The position numbers and the translations under genes are program-made. The notes beneath the pieces are model-generated. The model had not been told where the DNA came from. It saw only the letters and a program-made list of their open reading frames with translations, and did no database searches. This document shows positions 25,019 through 33,273 of a DNA stretch of 64,000 bases, piece after piece (the first letter of the stretch is position 1; the number at the start of each line of letters is the position of its first letter). The stretch comes from Micromonospora coriariae (lineage in GTDB: Bacteria > Actinomycetota > Actinomycetes > Mycobacteriales > Micromonosporaceae): the NCBI RefSeq assembly GCF_900091455.1, contig NZ_LT607412.1:6200001-6264000 (forward strand). The letters run 5' to 3'.

Positions 25019-25492
25019 TCAGCGGTCCTGCCGGCCGGAGCCCCACTGGTCGAGTTCGTCCCGAACGGCGGCGGCACCGGCCGGCACCACCTGACTCGCG
25101 GTGGCGGCCATGGCATCCTGCACCTCGTCGGCCAGCCAGGCCGAGCCGCCTCCCGCCGCCCGCAGCTGTTGCAGTCCTGCCCGTCCGAGCACGACGGCGG
25201 CGACGACGAGGTAGCCCCCGGTGAGTCCCGCGCTGGCAAGCCGTCGGGGCAGAAAGGTCTCCAGCATGCGCAACGCGGTTGCCGAGGCGGCCCCGGCGCC
25301 CAGGACGAGACATCCCCCGGCTGTGGCGAGCAGCGCCAGGCCGACTCCGGTCGGCCGTGCCACCCGCATCACCTGGGTGCGCATCTCCCGGACTTCCGCG
25401 CGCACCACCTCGGCCACATCCGCTGCCAACCGTTCGGTCGGGTTGACCGCTGGTCCGGGTCCTCCGGACCGTTGCGCCGCCGGGTCACTCAT
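25019..25492 (-). CDS. Actinobacterial holin-X-like membrane protein
   Basis: The 157-residue product begins MSDPAAQRSGG and has an amphipathic segment (ERLAADVAEVVRAEVREM). Two long hydrophobic helices follow (about 57-75 and 90-110), then an Ala-rich tail. This is the pattern of the putative actinobacterial holin-X/phage-holin superfamily, which is common in chromosomes without phage. ATG 25492 has GGAGGGGG 8 nt upstream. It is 83 bp upstream of the lipid-kinase gene on the same strand. A true lytic function is unlikely. Confidence 0.75.
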   Translation of the reverse strand: MSDPAAQRSGGPGPAVNPTERLAADVAEVVRAEVREMRTQVMRVARPTGVGLALLATAGGCLVLGAGAASATALRMLETFLPRRLASAGLTGGYLVVAAVVLGRAGLQQLRAAGGGSAWLADEVQDAMAATASQVVPAGAAAVRDELDQWGSGRQDR

Positions 25493-25773
25493 CGGTCGCC
25501 CCCTCCGCCTCGCTGCGGGCGGCCGTTTACCCGCAAACACCACCGCCATACCTGCCGTCTGCTGTTCGGGTCCTGCCGCCTGTCACGCCTCGCGGGCAGG
25601 TGGGGCCCGCAGCCCCTGCGCTGATGCGATGTCTGTCATGATTTCTCCTTTTGTCTGGTGGGCGTAGCATTCGCGGCCACTGGCGGATGCCCGTGTTCGG
25701 GTGGGTCGCTGAGCGACGTCCGCCGTGCCACGATCGGCGGGTCCCATCCCGGTCACTCCCAGGGGAAGGAATC

Positions 25774-28569
25774 ATGCGGTTCGAAGTCCTGGGGCCACTG
25801 CGAGCCGTCGACACATCTGGATCAGTGGTGCCGGCCGGCAGGCGTCAACATCAGGTCGTACTGGCCTGCCTCCTCGCTGCCGGCGGACAGACGGTCGCCG
25901 ACAGCACGTTGCTGGAAGCCCTGTGGGGTCGCGACCCGAGCGACAGCAAACACGTGGCGCTGCGCGTCCTCGTCCATCATCTGCGCCGCAACCTGGGCAT
26001 TGAATCGATCATTCGCGCGAGCGGTGGCTACCGGATCAGGCTGGCCGGCCACCAGCTTGACGCCGACGAGTTCTGCGCTCTGGTCGACGCGGCCGCGCGC
26101 GACGAGGCGCAGGGCCGGCTCGCCGAGGCGCGTCAGCGCTACCGGGCGGCGCTGCGGCTGTGGAGGGATACGGACGCCTACCATGGCGCCGCCGATACCG
26201 ATCAGGTGCGGGCGGCAGCCAACCACCTGGGCGAGCAGCGGATGACCGCCTACGAAAGCTGCGTCGACATCGAACTCAGCCTCGGACTGCATCGGGAACT
26301 GTGTGCCGAGTTGTCGGCCGTGGCCACGAAGAACCCGCTGCGCGAGCGCCTCCAGGCGCAACTGATGCTGGCGCTCGTTCGCGGTGACCGTCGGGCCGAG
26401 GCGCTGACCGTCTACGAACGGACCAGGCGCATCCTCGCCGACGAGCTTGGAGCGGACCCGGGCAGGCGCCTGCGACAGCTCTACACCGCGATCCTGCGCG
26501 GCCCCACGCCAGCGGTCGTGCCGTCCGTCGCCTCCGCCGCGGTCCGGCCGGCGCAGCTGCCGGTCCCACCCAGCAGTTTCGTCGGGCGTCACGACGAGCT
26601 CGCCGCCCTCGACGCCGTGCACGAGAAATCCCGAAACGGTGAGCGTCCCAGTGGCTCAGTGGTCGTCACGGGGGCCGGTGGCATGGGCAAGACGGCCCTG
26701 GTCACGCACTGGGCCGATCAGACCCGGCAGGGTTTTCCGGGCGGACAGCTCTACCTCGATCTCGACAATGACATCCCCGCGGCGGTTGCACTGGCCAGGG
26801 CCCTCGTCGATCTCGGCATCGCGCCCGACGACGTGCCACGGCAGGCAGAGACACGCGCCGCGCGACTGCGCTCGCTGCTGTCCAGCCGCACGGTGCTGAT
26901 GGTCCTGGACAACGTGAGCAGCGCCCAGCAGGCCCGGCCGTTCTTTCCCGGGGCCGGTGACAGCATGCTGGTGATCATCAGTCGGAACCGGCTTGACGGG
27001 CTCGTCGCCCGCGAAGGCGCTCACCTCCTGGTGCTCAACCCGTTGGACGTCGAGCCGGCCACCCGTCTGCTCCGGGCGATCGCCGGGATGGCCGACTCCG
27101 CGCCCGACGACATCCGTACCCTGGTGGAGCTGTGCCATGGAATGCCGTTGGCCATCCGGATCGTGGGCGCCCACCTGCGGTTGGGAGCCCGGCCGGACGC
27201 CCTCGTCGACGCCCTGCGTGATGAGCGCACCCGACTCGCCCGGCTCACCACCACCGATGGCGACGCGAGTGTGCGCGCCGTCATCGCGGTGTCGTACCGA
27301 CGGCTGGCCGCACCGGCACGTCGGCTGCTACGCCACCTCGGACTGTTGGACGCTCGTGCGATCCCGCTCGGCGCCGCGGCCGCACTGGCCGGTATCTCCT
27401 GCGACACCGTCCTGACGGACCTGCTCGACGAACTCGCCGCGGCCAATCTCGTCACAGTCGAAGCGGACGGCCGGGTCAGCCTCCATCAGTTGACGCGCAT
27501 GTTCGCCCATCAGCGGGGCCAGCTCGACGACACCTGGACCGATCGCGCGGCCGCCGAGCGGCGACTGCTCGGCTGGTATGGGCACGCAACCCGCCAAGCA
27601 CAGCAACGCATCAGGCCGACCTCGGGTGGAGCCGGCGATAGCACAGTGCCTGACCCGCAGCACCTCTTCCTGCCGGAGCTGACCGACACCGTCGCAGCGC
27701 TGAGCTGGGTGGACGCCGAGGCGGAAACGATCATCGGGCTGATCGACCAGCACGTCCGGATCCACCCTGATCTCGTCTGGGCCCTCGCCGTCAACATACG
27801 CGGCTGGCTGCAACGCCGGGCACCCCGCGACACCTGGATCGCCGTGATCGAGCAGGGCATCCGATCCGCCGCCCTGGCCGGCAGCAGCACCGGCGAGGCG
27901 ACCCTGCACGGAAGCCTGGGCGTCGCACACAGCCTCCTGCTGCAACGCACCGAGGCCCGCTCCGCGTACCAGCGCGCCAGCGAACTCTTCGGGCGGAGCG
28001 GCGACCATGCCGGCAAGGCCGACGTCGAGGCGAGCCTGGGTGCGATGCTGGCTGACAGCGGTGCGCTCGACGAGGCACTTCCACCACTTCTGCGGGCGCG
28101 GCATCTCGCGACCCTGCTGAACGACCCCGATCTCATCTTCAAGGTCGAACTCAACCTTGGCTATCTGCATCGACGGGCCGACCGCCAGCAGGAGGCACTC
28201 GACGCCTACACGTCGGCGTTGTCGGCCGCGGAGCGGTCCAGCAACCGCGACTGGTTGTCGGCGAGCGTCCACACGAATCTCGGCCGCCTGCATCTCCTTC
28301 AGGGCAACCTTGATCAGGCCGAACACCACTACGACACAGCGGTCCGGCTGGCCCGGAGCACCGGCGATCGCATGCGGGAGGCTTGGGCACTGCACGGATG
28401 CTCCGACATCTGCGCGGCCCGACGGGACCTTCCGGCAGCCGTAGCAGCCCTCCAGGAAGCCGTCACGATCCTCGAACCCCTGGGCGATCGCCGCCTCGAC
28501 GAGATGCGCACCCGGCTGTCCGAGTTGCTCTCGGACGACACCGCCGGCCAGTCACCGCCGAAGGCATAG
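25774..28569 (+). CDS. AfsR/SARP-type multidomain transcriptional regulator
   Basis: The 931-residue product has a SARP winged helix (about 1-95), a BTAD domain (about 100-250: EFCALVDAAARDEAQGRLAEA), an NB-ARC ATPase domain with P-loop TGAGGMGKTALV near residue 305 and VLMVLDNVSSAQQ, and a C-terminal TPR array (about 690-905). This is the plan of AfsR-like activators of secondary metabolism. ATG 25774 follows AGGGGAAGGA at 25761-25770 and starts at the conserved MRFEVLGPL; the frame is open from 25651 but without a ribosome site. The next gene encodes a small secreted protein whose upstream region has a SARP-like heptamer repeat. Confidence 0.93.
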   Translation: MRFEVLGPLRAVDTSGSVVPAGRRQHQVVLACLLAAGGQTVADSTLLEALWGRDPSDSKHVALRVLVHHLRRNLGIESIIRASGGYRIRLAGHQLDADEFCALVDAAARDEAQGRLAEARQRYRAALRLWRDTDAYHGAADTDQVRAAANHLGEQRMTAYESCVDIELSLGLHRELCAELSAVATKNPLRERLQAQLMLALVRGDRRAEALTVYERTRRILADELGADPGRRLRQLYTAILRGPTPAVVPSVASAAVRPAQLPVPPSSFVGRHDELAALDAVHEKSRNGERPSGSVVVTGAGGMGKTALVTHWADQTRQGFPGGQLYLDLDNDIPAAVALARALVDLGIAPDDVPRQAETRAARLRSLLSSRTVLMVLDNVSSAQQARPFFPGAGDSMLVIISRNRLDGLVAREGAHLLVLNPLDVEPATRLLRAIAGMADSAPDDIRTLVELCHGMPLAIRIVGAHLRLGARPDALVDALRDERTRLARLTTTDGDASVRAVIAVSYRRLAAPARRLLRHLGLLDARAIPLGAAAALAGISCDTVLTDLLDELAAANLVTVEADGRVSLHQLTRMFAHQRGQLDDTWTDRAAAERRLLGWYGHATRQAQQRIRPTSGGAGDSTVPDPQHLFLPELTDTVAALSWVDAEAETIIGLIDQHVRIHPDLVWALAVNIRGWLQRRAPRDTWIAVIEQGIRSAALAGSSTGEATLHGSLGVAHSLLLQRTEARSAYQRASELFGRSGDHAGKADVEASLGAMLADSGALDEALPPLLRARHLATLLNDPDLIFKVELNLGYLHRRADRQQEALDAYTSALSAAERSSNRDWLSASVHTNLGRLHLLQGNLDQAEHHYDTAVRLARSTGDRMREAWALHGCSDICAARRDLPAAVAALQEAVTILEPLGDRRLDEMRTRLSELLSDDTAGQSPPKA

Positions 28570-28640
28570 CCACACCGCGCGTCGACGGTGTTCGGCACCC
28601 TCGCCGGGGCGTCCGGCGCCCTTGGCGTCTCCGCGGTCTG

Positions 28641-28658
28641 GCCAACACCGAGCCAACA
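28641..28658 (+). promoter_or_regulatory. SARP-like heptamer direct repeat
   Basis: GCCAACA at 28641-28647 and again at 28652-28658 are separated by 4 bp, so the period is 11 bp. This is the layout of SARP operators (heptamers one helical turn apart). It lies in the 245-bp spacer between the SARP-type gene and the small secreted protein gene. A third unit is not obvious. Confidence 0.5.
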
Positions 28659-28814
28659 TTCTGCTGCGAGACTGCGCCATCAGTAGTCAGCCAGAGCCCG
28701 CCGGGCGGGAGAACCGCGACATCGGTACGAGCCAGACGGGGGTGCGCGGCTGCGCCCGGGCCCGGCGGGCGACGGCTCACGTCAACCGACTCATCGGTGG
28801 AACGGAGACTGGAA

Positions 28815-29123
28815 ATGTCACCTGGGACGAGAAGCAGAGGGCGCACGTTCGCGGCGGCGGCGATGGCAGCGGTGGCGTGCGCCGGCGTGCTGGGGATCGC
28901 ATCCCCCGCGGCAGCCGCTCCGACGTCGGGAGGATCGACAGTCAGTGCCGTCGCTGATGGCGACATGGTGGCGCAGAGCTGGGCCTTCGTCGCGTCCTAC
29001 CCGGGCAACTCCATGGGGTTGGCCGCGTGTGCGTTCCACGCGGGCTTCCTGCGCTCGCAGACGGGTAGGAACTACATGTGCACCCGGGCGGGCTCCTACT
29101 ACCACCTGCTCAAGGAACTCTGA
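28815..29123 (+). CDS. Small secreted protein with two cysteines
   Basis: The 102-residue product has a clear Sec signal peptide (GRTFAAAAMAAVACAGVLG, cut near residue 35 after PAAAA). The mature part of about 67 residues contains only two cysteines, C72 (GLAACAFHAGFL) and C89 (YMCTRAGSYYHLL), able to form one disulfide. The GxxAC...G...YxC...YxLL pattern resembles short secreted actinobacterial proteins of unknown role. ATG 28815 is preceded by ACGGAGACTGGAA. It lies 245 bp after the SARP-type regulator on the same strand and may be its target. No function can be assigned. Confidence 0.75.
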   Translation: MSPGTRSRGRTFAAAAMAAVACAGVLGIASPAAAAPTSGGSTVSAVADGDMVAQSWAFVASYPGNSMGLAACAFHAGFLRSQTGRNYMCTRAGSYYHLLKEL

Positions 29124-29151
29124 CCCGCAGTTCCGTGCCCGGCCGGTCTCT

Positions 29152-30660
29152 TCAGCGCGTCTCCTCGATCGCCTGCTCGGCGGCGTGGCGTACGTCGTCG
29201 AGCAGGATCTGCATGTCGCGCCGGGTGGTGCGGTAGTTGAGCACGCAGCCGCGCAGCGCGAAGCGGCCGTTGATTGTCGCGTTCGACAGGTACGAGCTGC
29301 CGGCCTGCTGCAGTAACACCATGATCCGTTCGTTGAGGCGGTCGAGTTGCTCCTCATCGGCCTGCGACCGCGAGCCGGCTCGCGCGCTCGGCGGCAGATA
29401 GCGGAAGCAGAAGATGGAGAGTTCGACCGGGGCGAGCAGCTCGAAGTCGACGCTGTCGTCGATCAGCTCAGCCACGTGACGGGCGCAGTCGAGGTTGCTC
29501 TCAATCGCATCGCTGACAGTTCGCGACCCGGCGTGCGCCAGCGTCATCCAGACCTTGAGCGCCCGGAACCGCCGGGACAGGTCGGGGCCGTAGTCCCAGA
29601 AGGCGAAGGCCTCGGCCGGTTCGGTCTGCATGACCCGGGTGTAGTCGGCGTCCAGGCTGAAGGCGGGCCGTGCCGCCTCCGGGTCGCGGTAGATGAGGCA
29701 GCCGCAGTCCGCCGGCAGGTAGAGCCACTTGTGTGGGTCGAGGGAGATGGAGTCGGCCTCCGACAAGCCGTCGAAGAGCGCGCGGGCCGAGGGGGCGAGC
29801 CGCGCGAAGCCGCCGTAGCAGGCGTCGACGTGCATCCAGAGCCCGTACTCCCGTGCGACCTCGGCGATCTCGGCGAGCGGGTCGACGGCACCGGTGACGA
29901 CGGTGCCGGCGTTCGCCACCACGCAGAACGGTTCGGCCCCGGCGGTCCGGTCGTCCTCGATGGCACGGACGAGGGCGTTGACGTCCATCCGGAAACGGGC
30001 GTCCACCTGAATCTCGCGGACGTTGGTCCGCCCAATGCCGAGCAGCGCGGCAGCCTTGTGGATCGAGTGGTGGGTCTCGGTGGAGGCGTAGACGCGCAGC
30101 GGCGCCGGATGGGCGGCCATACCGTCGCTGGCGATCGTGTCGCCGCAATGGCGGTGTCGGGCGGCGGCGAGCGCGGTGAAGTTGGCCATCGAGCCGCCGC
30201 TCATGAACAGCCCTCCGGCGCCCGGATCGCAGCCGATCGCCTCCTTGATCCAGTCGATGGCCAGGTGCTCCAGCTCGGCGGGAGCCGGTGCCGACCGCCA
30301 CGCGGTGAGGTTCGCGTTCAGCGCCGACGCGAGGAGGTCGGCCACCGCGGCGACGGCGGTACCCGGCGCCGAGACGTACCCGAAGAAGCGGGGATGGCCG
30401 TTGTGCCGGCTGCCGGGCACGACCACCTCGCGGAAGACCTGCAGAAGATCGGCGAAGTCACGGCCCTCGACGGGCAGTGGCTCGGCGAGTAGCTCCTTCA
30501 GCGCGGCGGCGGAGGTTCGTGGGGCGATCGGCAGGTCCCGGATCGAGTCCTGGTAGGCGGCGATCCACTCGATGGCGCGGCCACCCATGTCCCGGATCTG
30601 CTCCGCCGAGGGGTCCAGGGCTGAGTCGACGCCGCGCCCGTCGGATGAGATCGAAGTCAT
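29152..30660 (-). CDS. PLP-dependent aromatic/L-amino-acid decarboxylase
   Basis: The 502-residue group II decarboxylase has the PLP lysine in SLDPHKW (K311), the cofactor aspartate in HVDACYGG (D279), and the histidine-rich THHSIHKAA segment that stacks on the PLP ring. The start of the conserved region GHPRFFGYVSAPGT is intact. Relatives decarboxylate tyrosine, DOPA, tryptophan or phenylalanine; the substrate cannot be fixed here. ATG 30660 is chosen (MTSISSDGRG); no ribosome site precedes it, and CACTAT just upstream suggests a short leader. It is divergent from the AlkD-like gene. Confidence 0.92.
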   Translation of the reverse strand: MTSISSDGRGVDSALDPSAEQIRDMGGRAIEWIAAYQDSIRDLPIAPRTSAAALKELLAEPLPVEGRDFADLLQVFREVVVPGSRHNGHPRFFGYVSAPGTAVAAVADLLASALNANLTAWRSAPAPAELEHLAIDWIKEAIGCDPGAGGLFMSGGSMANFTALAAARHRHCGDTIASDGMAAHPAPLRVYASTETHHSIHKAAALLGIGRTNVREIQVDARFRMDVNALVRAIEDDRTAGAEPFCVVANAGTVVTGAVDPLAEIAEVAREYGLWMHVDACYGGFARLAPSARALFDGLSEADSISLDPHKWLYLPADCGCLIYRDPEAARPAFSLDADYTRVMQTEPAEAFAFWDYGPDLSRRFRALKVWMTLAHAGSRTVSDAIESNLDCARHVAELIDDSVDFELLAPVELSIFCFRYLPPSARAGSRSQADEEQLDRLNERIMVLLQQAGSSYLSNATINGRFALRGCVLNYRTTRRDMQILLDDVRHAAEQAIEETR

Positions 30661-30763
30661 GACCCGGAGGATAGTGTGGATCATGTCCCGGCGCCGGCGA
30701 GCACCGGACGAGGTCGACTTCCGTCGTACGCTGCATCTCGCGGATGATGAGCAGGAGGCTGCG

Positions 30764-31450
30764 GTGGCCGAGACGACGACGACCGGAACCATGGTGGCCG
30801 AGGTGATGGCCGAGCTGGCCGAGCTTGAGGACCCGAAGACTCGCGAGGTGAACGAGAGACACGGTGACGATCACGGTGTCAACCTCGGCAAGCTGCGCGC
30901 GCTCGCGAAGCGGCTGAAGACGCAGCAGGAACTCGCGCGCCAGCTCTGGGCGACGGGCGACACGGCGGCGAGACTGCTGGCGATTCTGATCTGCCGACCG
31001 AGGGCGTTCGAACGTGGCGAGTTGGACGCCATGTTGCGCGAGGCGCGCACACCCAAGGTGCACGACTGGCTCGTGAACTATGTGGTGAAGAAGAACCCGC
31101 ACTCCGAAGAGCTGCGCCTGGCCTGGTCCGCCGATCCGGATCCCGTGGTGGCGAGCGCCGGCTGGGCGCTGACCACCGAACGCGTGACGAAGAAGCCTGA
31201 GGTCCTCGACCTGCCGGGACTGCTCGACGTCATCGAGGCGGAGATGAAGGACGCCCCGGATCGCCTCCAGTGGGCGATGAACCACTGCCTGGCTCAGATC
31301 GGAATCGACCACGCCGAGCACCGCGTCCGTGCGATCGGCATCGGTGAGCGCCTGGAGGTGCTCAAGGACTACCCGACGTCCCCGGGCTGCACGTCCCCGT
31401 ACGCGCCCATTTGGATCAACGAGATGGTGCGCCGCCAGCACGACGGCTAG
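30764..31450 (+). CDS. DNA alkylation repair (AlkD-like HEAT-repeat) protein
   Basis: The 228-residue product consists of HEAT-like helical repeats, with LARQLWATGDTAARLLA, DWLVNYVVKKNPHSEELRLAW split in family order, and ADPDPVVASAGWALTTERV. The pattern matches AlkD-type proteins that remove alkylated bases or, in many actinobacteria, are uncharacterised. GTG 30764 is chosen because AGGAGG at 30753-30758 precedes it at 5 nt; the frame is open to 30572, but that part overlaps the divergent decarboxylase. It stands alone. Confidence 0.82.
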   Translation: MAETTTTGTMVAEVMAELAELEDPKTREVNERHGDDHGVNLGKLRALAKRLKTQQELARQLWATGDTAARLLAILICRPRAFERGELDAMLREARTPKVHDWLVNYVVKKNPHSEELRLAWSADPDPVVASAGWALTTERVTKKPEVLDLPGLLDVIEAEMKDAPDRLQWAMNHCLAQIGIDHAEHRVRAIGIGERLEVLKDYPTSPGCTSPYAPIWINEMVRRQHDG

Positions 31451-31498
31451 GAACGGCCCCCGGCCGCCACGGTGACCTCCGGGTCTGGATCAACCCGG

Positions 31499-31930
31499 TC
31501 AGGCTGCCGGTTCGCTGATGGGCGACCGGTGGCCGCCGTGGCACGCGACCAACGCGTCAGCCACGATGTCGGCGTCAGCCTCTGCGACGTCCGCCGGGTA
31601 CTCCGGCAGCAGATCGTCCCAGACGACCAGCCACGACCCGTACAACTGGCCCTGCCCCTCCGGCCGGGCGAAGAACCAGACGTGCAGATGGGCGCCACCA
31701 TCTCCGATGCGGTAGACGTGGGCCCGCGAGATGTGCGGCAGCGCCTGCACGTGGCGAACGATGCGAGTGCTCAACAGCCCCAGTTCGGCGGCCAGTTCGT
31801 CAGGTAGATCCGCCATGTCGTAGTGATCGCGCGGATACAGCATGAGCACCAGCGGGACGCCCACTCCCGAGATCCGCGCCAGCCGCCAGTGCTCGTTGAA
31901 CCAGATCCCTTCGTCCCGGTCACGGCAGGG
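31499..31930 (-). pseudogene. 5'-truncated HIT-like gene remnant
   Basis: The frame encodes the HIT-type pattern HVYRIGDGGAHLHVWFFARP and ends with LLPEYPADVAEADADIVADAL. Protein-like sequence (IWFNEHWRLARISGVGVPLVLMLYPR in pieces) continues upstream of the first possible start, GTG 31864, as far as the TGA of the preceding membrane-protein gene at 31931-31933, with no ATG or GTG between. The N-terminal part of the HIT domain is therefore missing. It could still be expressed from GTG 31864 as a 121-residue fragment. I read it as a deletion product joined in frame behind the upstream gene. Confidence 0.6.
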
Positions 31931-32335
31931 TCAGGTCAGCGGATCTCCACGGCGTGCCGTGAGGGTGACGAGGACGAGCACGGCAACGCCAAGAGTGGTG
32001 GCGCCGACCGCCCACCACCAGAAGAACCCGGAAAAGACCGAGGCGATCAGAAGGCCCACGCCGAGGCCGGCCAGCAGACCGAGCCCGAACAAGGCCCGTG
32101 GGGGCAGTGCGAGGTACGGCAGGCGCCGCACCACGAGCACTTCCAGCCAGGTGCCACCCACCGCCAGCAGTGCCGCGCCGACCGCGTCCACGGCGGACAG
32201 TCCGTGACCTTCGCTGATCGGCACGAGGACCCGGCCCTCGTCACCGGCCGGGACGAAGAGAATGAGCACGCCGGCGACAACGAGCAGAGCCGTGACTGCT
32301 ACCTGGGTACGCGGCACACCCACACCCTGAGACAT
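31931..32335 (-). CDS. Three- to four-helix membrane protein, unknown
   Basis: The 134-residue product (MSQGVGVPRTQVAVTALL...) has hydrophobic helices near 12-30, 50-70, 82-100 and 105-125 and no motif I recognise. ATG 32335 lies 4 nt after the TfoX-like stop; ATG 32353 is an alternative that overlaps that gene. Neither has a strong ribosome site, so translation may depend on coupling. The stop codon is directly followed, in the same frame, by the HIT-like remnant. Confidence 0.6.
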   Translation of the reverse strand: MSQGVGVPRTQVAVTALLVVAGVLILFVPAGDEGRVLVPISEGHGLSAVDAVGAALLAVGGTWLEVLVVRRLPYLALPPRALFGLGLLAGLGVGLLIASVFSGFFWWWAVGATTLGVAVLVLVTLTARRGDPLT

Positions 32336-32339
32336 CGCT

Positions 32340-32756
32340 TCAGTCTTGGTCATCCGCCGCGATTCCGACAGGAGCCGAATCGCCGAACATCGAATCGCGA
32401 AGATCAGATTGTACGGATGACCATCGACCACCGGCCAGGGTACGGGCGTACGTGACGCCGTGACGCACCCAGCCTCGCAGGTCGTCGTCATCCTGGACGA
32501 CCTCGGTGTCCACCCGCAGCCAGCCGTTCATCGTGCGGCCGCGCATCTCGAACCGGCGCACGTGCGGCGCACTGATCAACGAGTCGGCCTCGGCCGGGTC
32601 GACGCGCAGCAGCAGGCCGCCCTGACTGCTCGCACTCACGGCCATTGTGCCGTGGATCAGGAAGGCGAGCCCCCCGAACATGCGGCGCTCGGTCAGACCG
32701 GGCTCGGCCCGCACGACCATCCGGATCCGATCGGCCAGCTCAACGTCGTACGCCAT
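32340..32756 (-). CDS. TfoX N-terminal-domain protein
   Basis: The 138-residue product carries the TfoX_N domain (about 1-105: ERRMFGGLAFLIHGTMAVSAS, LLLRVDP, FEMRGRTMNGWLRVD). Small proteins of this type are frequent in actinobacteria and are of unknown function. It ends with an extra 30 residues (WSSVQSDLRDSMFGDSAP) where most relatives stop, so the C-terminus may have been altered. ATG 32756 has GGGAGGGA 8 nt upstream. It is the first gene of a short minus-strand run. Confidence 0.8.
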   Translation of the reverse strand: MAYDVELADRIRMVVRAEPGLTERRMFGGLAFLIHGTMAVSASSQGGLLLRVDPAEADSLISAPHVRRFEMRGRTMNGWLRVDTEVVQDDDDLRGWVRHGVTYARTLAGGRWSSVQSDLRDSMFGDSAPVGIAADDQD

Positions 32757-32822
32757 GCGCGGATTCCCTCCCGACGCCTCGTCCGCACGCCACAGGGGCG
32801 CGGGCTGGATGGGTGGTTCAGG

Positions 32823-33182
32823 TTATTGGCGGGCCGCCTGGAAGGGGGCGCGGTCGAACAGGAACCTGCTGTACGTGATCTTCCCGTCCTTGACGGTGAC
32901 GCACTCGGCGCCCGGCGCGCTCGGCACCGGTGCGGTAGTGGCGTCGTACATCACAAGCGCGGTCTGGTCATCGCCGAAAGCGGCGATCATTCTGGCGTCG
33001 CGCAGCATCTGCACGAACGGCGCCAGGAACGCCCGGTAGGCGTCGGCGCCCTCGATGCGGCCGGCCGGCGCGTCGCAGACGATGTCCGCGGCGATGTAGG
33101 ACATGGCCCGGTCCAGGTCCTTGGTCCGCCAGGCCTCGTGGTAGGCGAGCGCGGTCTGCAGGGCGGGGCTCTTGTCGGTCAC
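32823..33182 (-). CDS. SnoaL/NTF2-like protein
   Basis: The 119-residue product has the NTF2-like cone fold pattern (TALAYHEAWRTKDLDRAMSYIAADIVCDAPAG, in pieces, then ADAYRAFLAPFVQML and DGKITYSRFLFDRAPF). It may be a small hydrolase, isomerase or binding protein. GTG 33182 follows AAGGAG at 5 nt; the frame to 33287 is not used. It is divergent from an ECF sigma factor across 91 bp, and the sigma factor itself carries a related C-terminal SnoaL-like domain. Confidence 0.8.
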   Translation of the reverse strand: MTDKSPALQTALAYHEAWRTKDLDRAMSYIAADIVCDAPAGRIEGADAYRAFLAPFVQMLRDARMIAAFGDDQTALVMYDATTAPVPSAPGAECVTVKDGKITYSRFLFDRAPFQAARQ

Positions 33183-33273
33183 GGTGTCTCCTTCTCGTGG
33201 GTCCTTCCGGTGGTATAGACACCGCCGATGGCCGGGACGGACCGCCGCCCGGGGAACATGGCAGTATTTTTTC

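Noticed and set aside
25019..25492. Holin-like gene as evidence of a prophage
   Set aside because: No endolysin, integrase or structural gene is nearby, and holin-X-like proteins are common in actinobacterial chromosomes.
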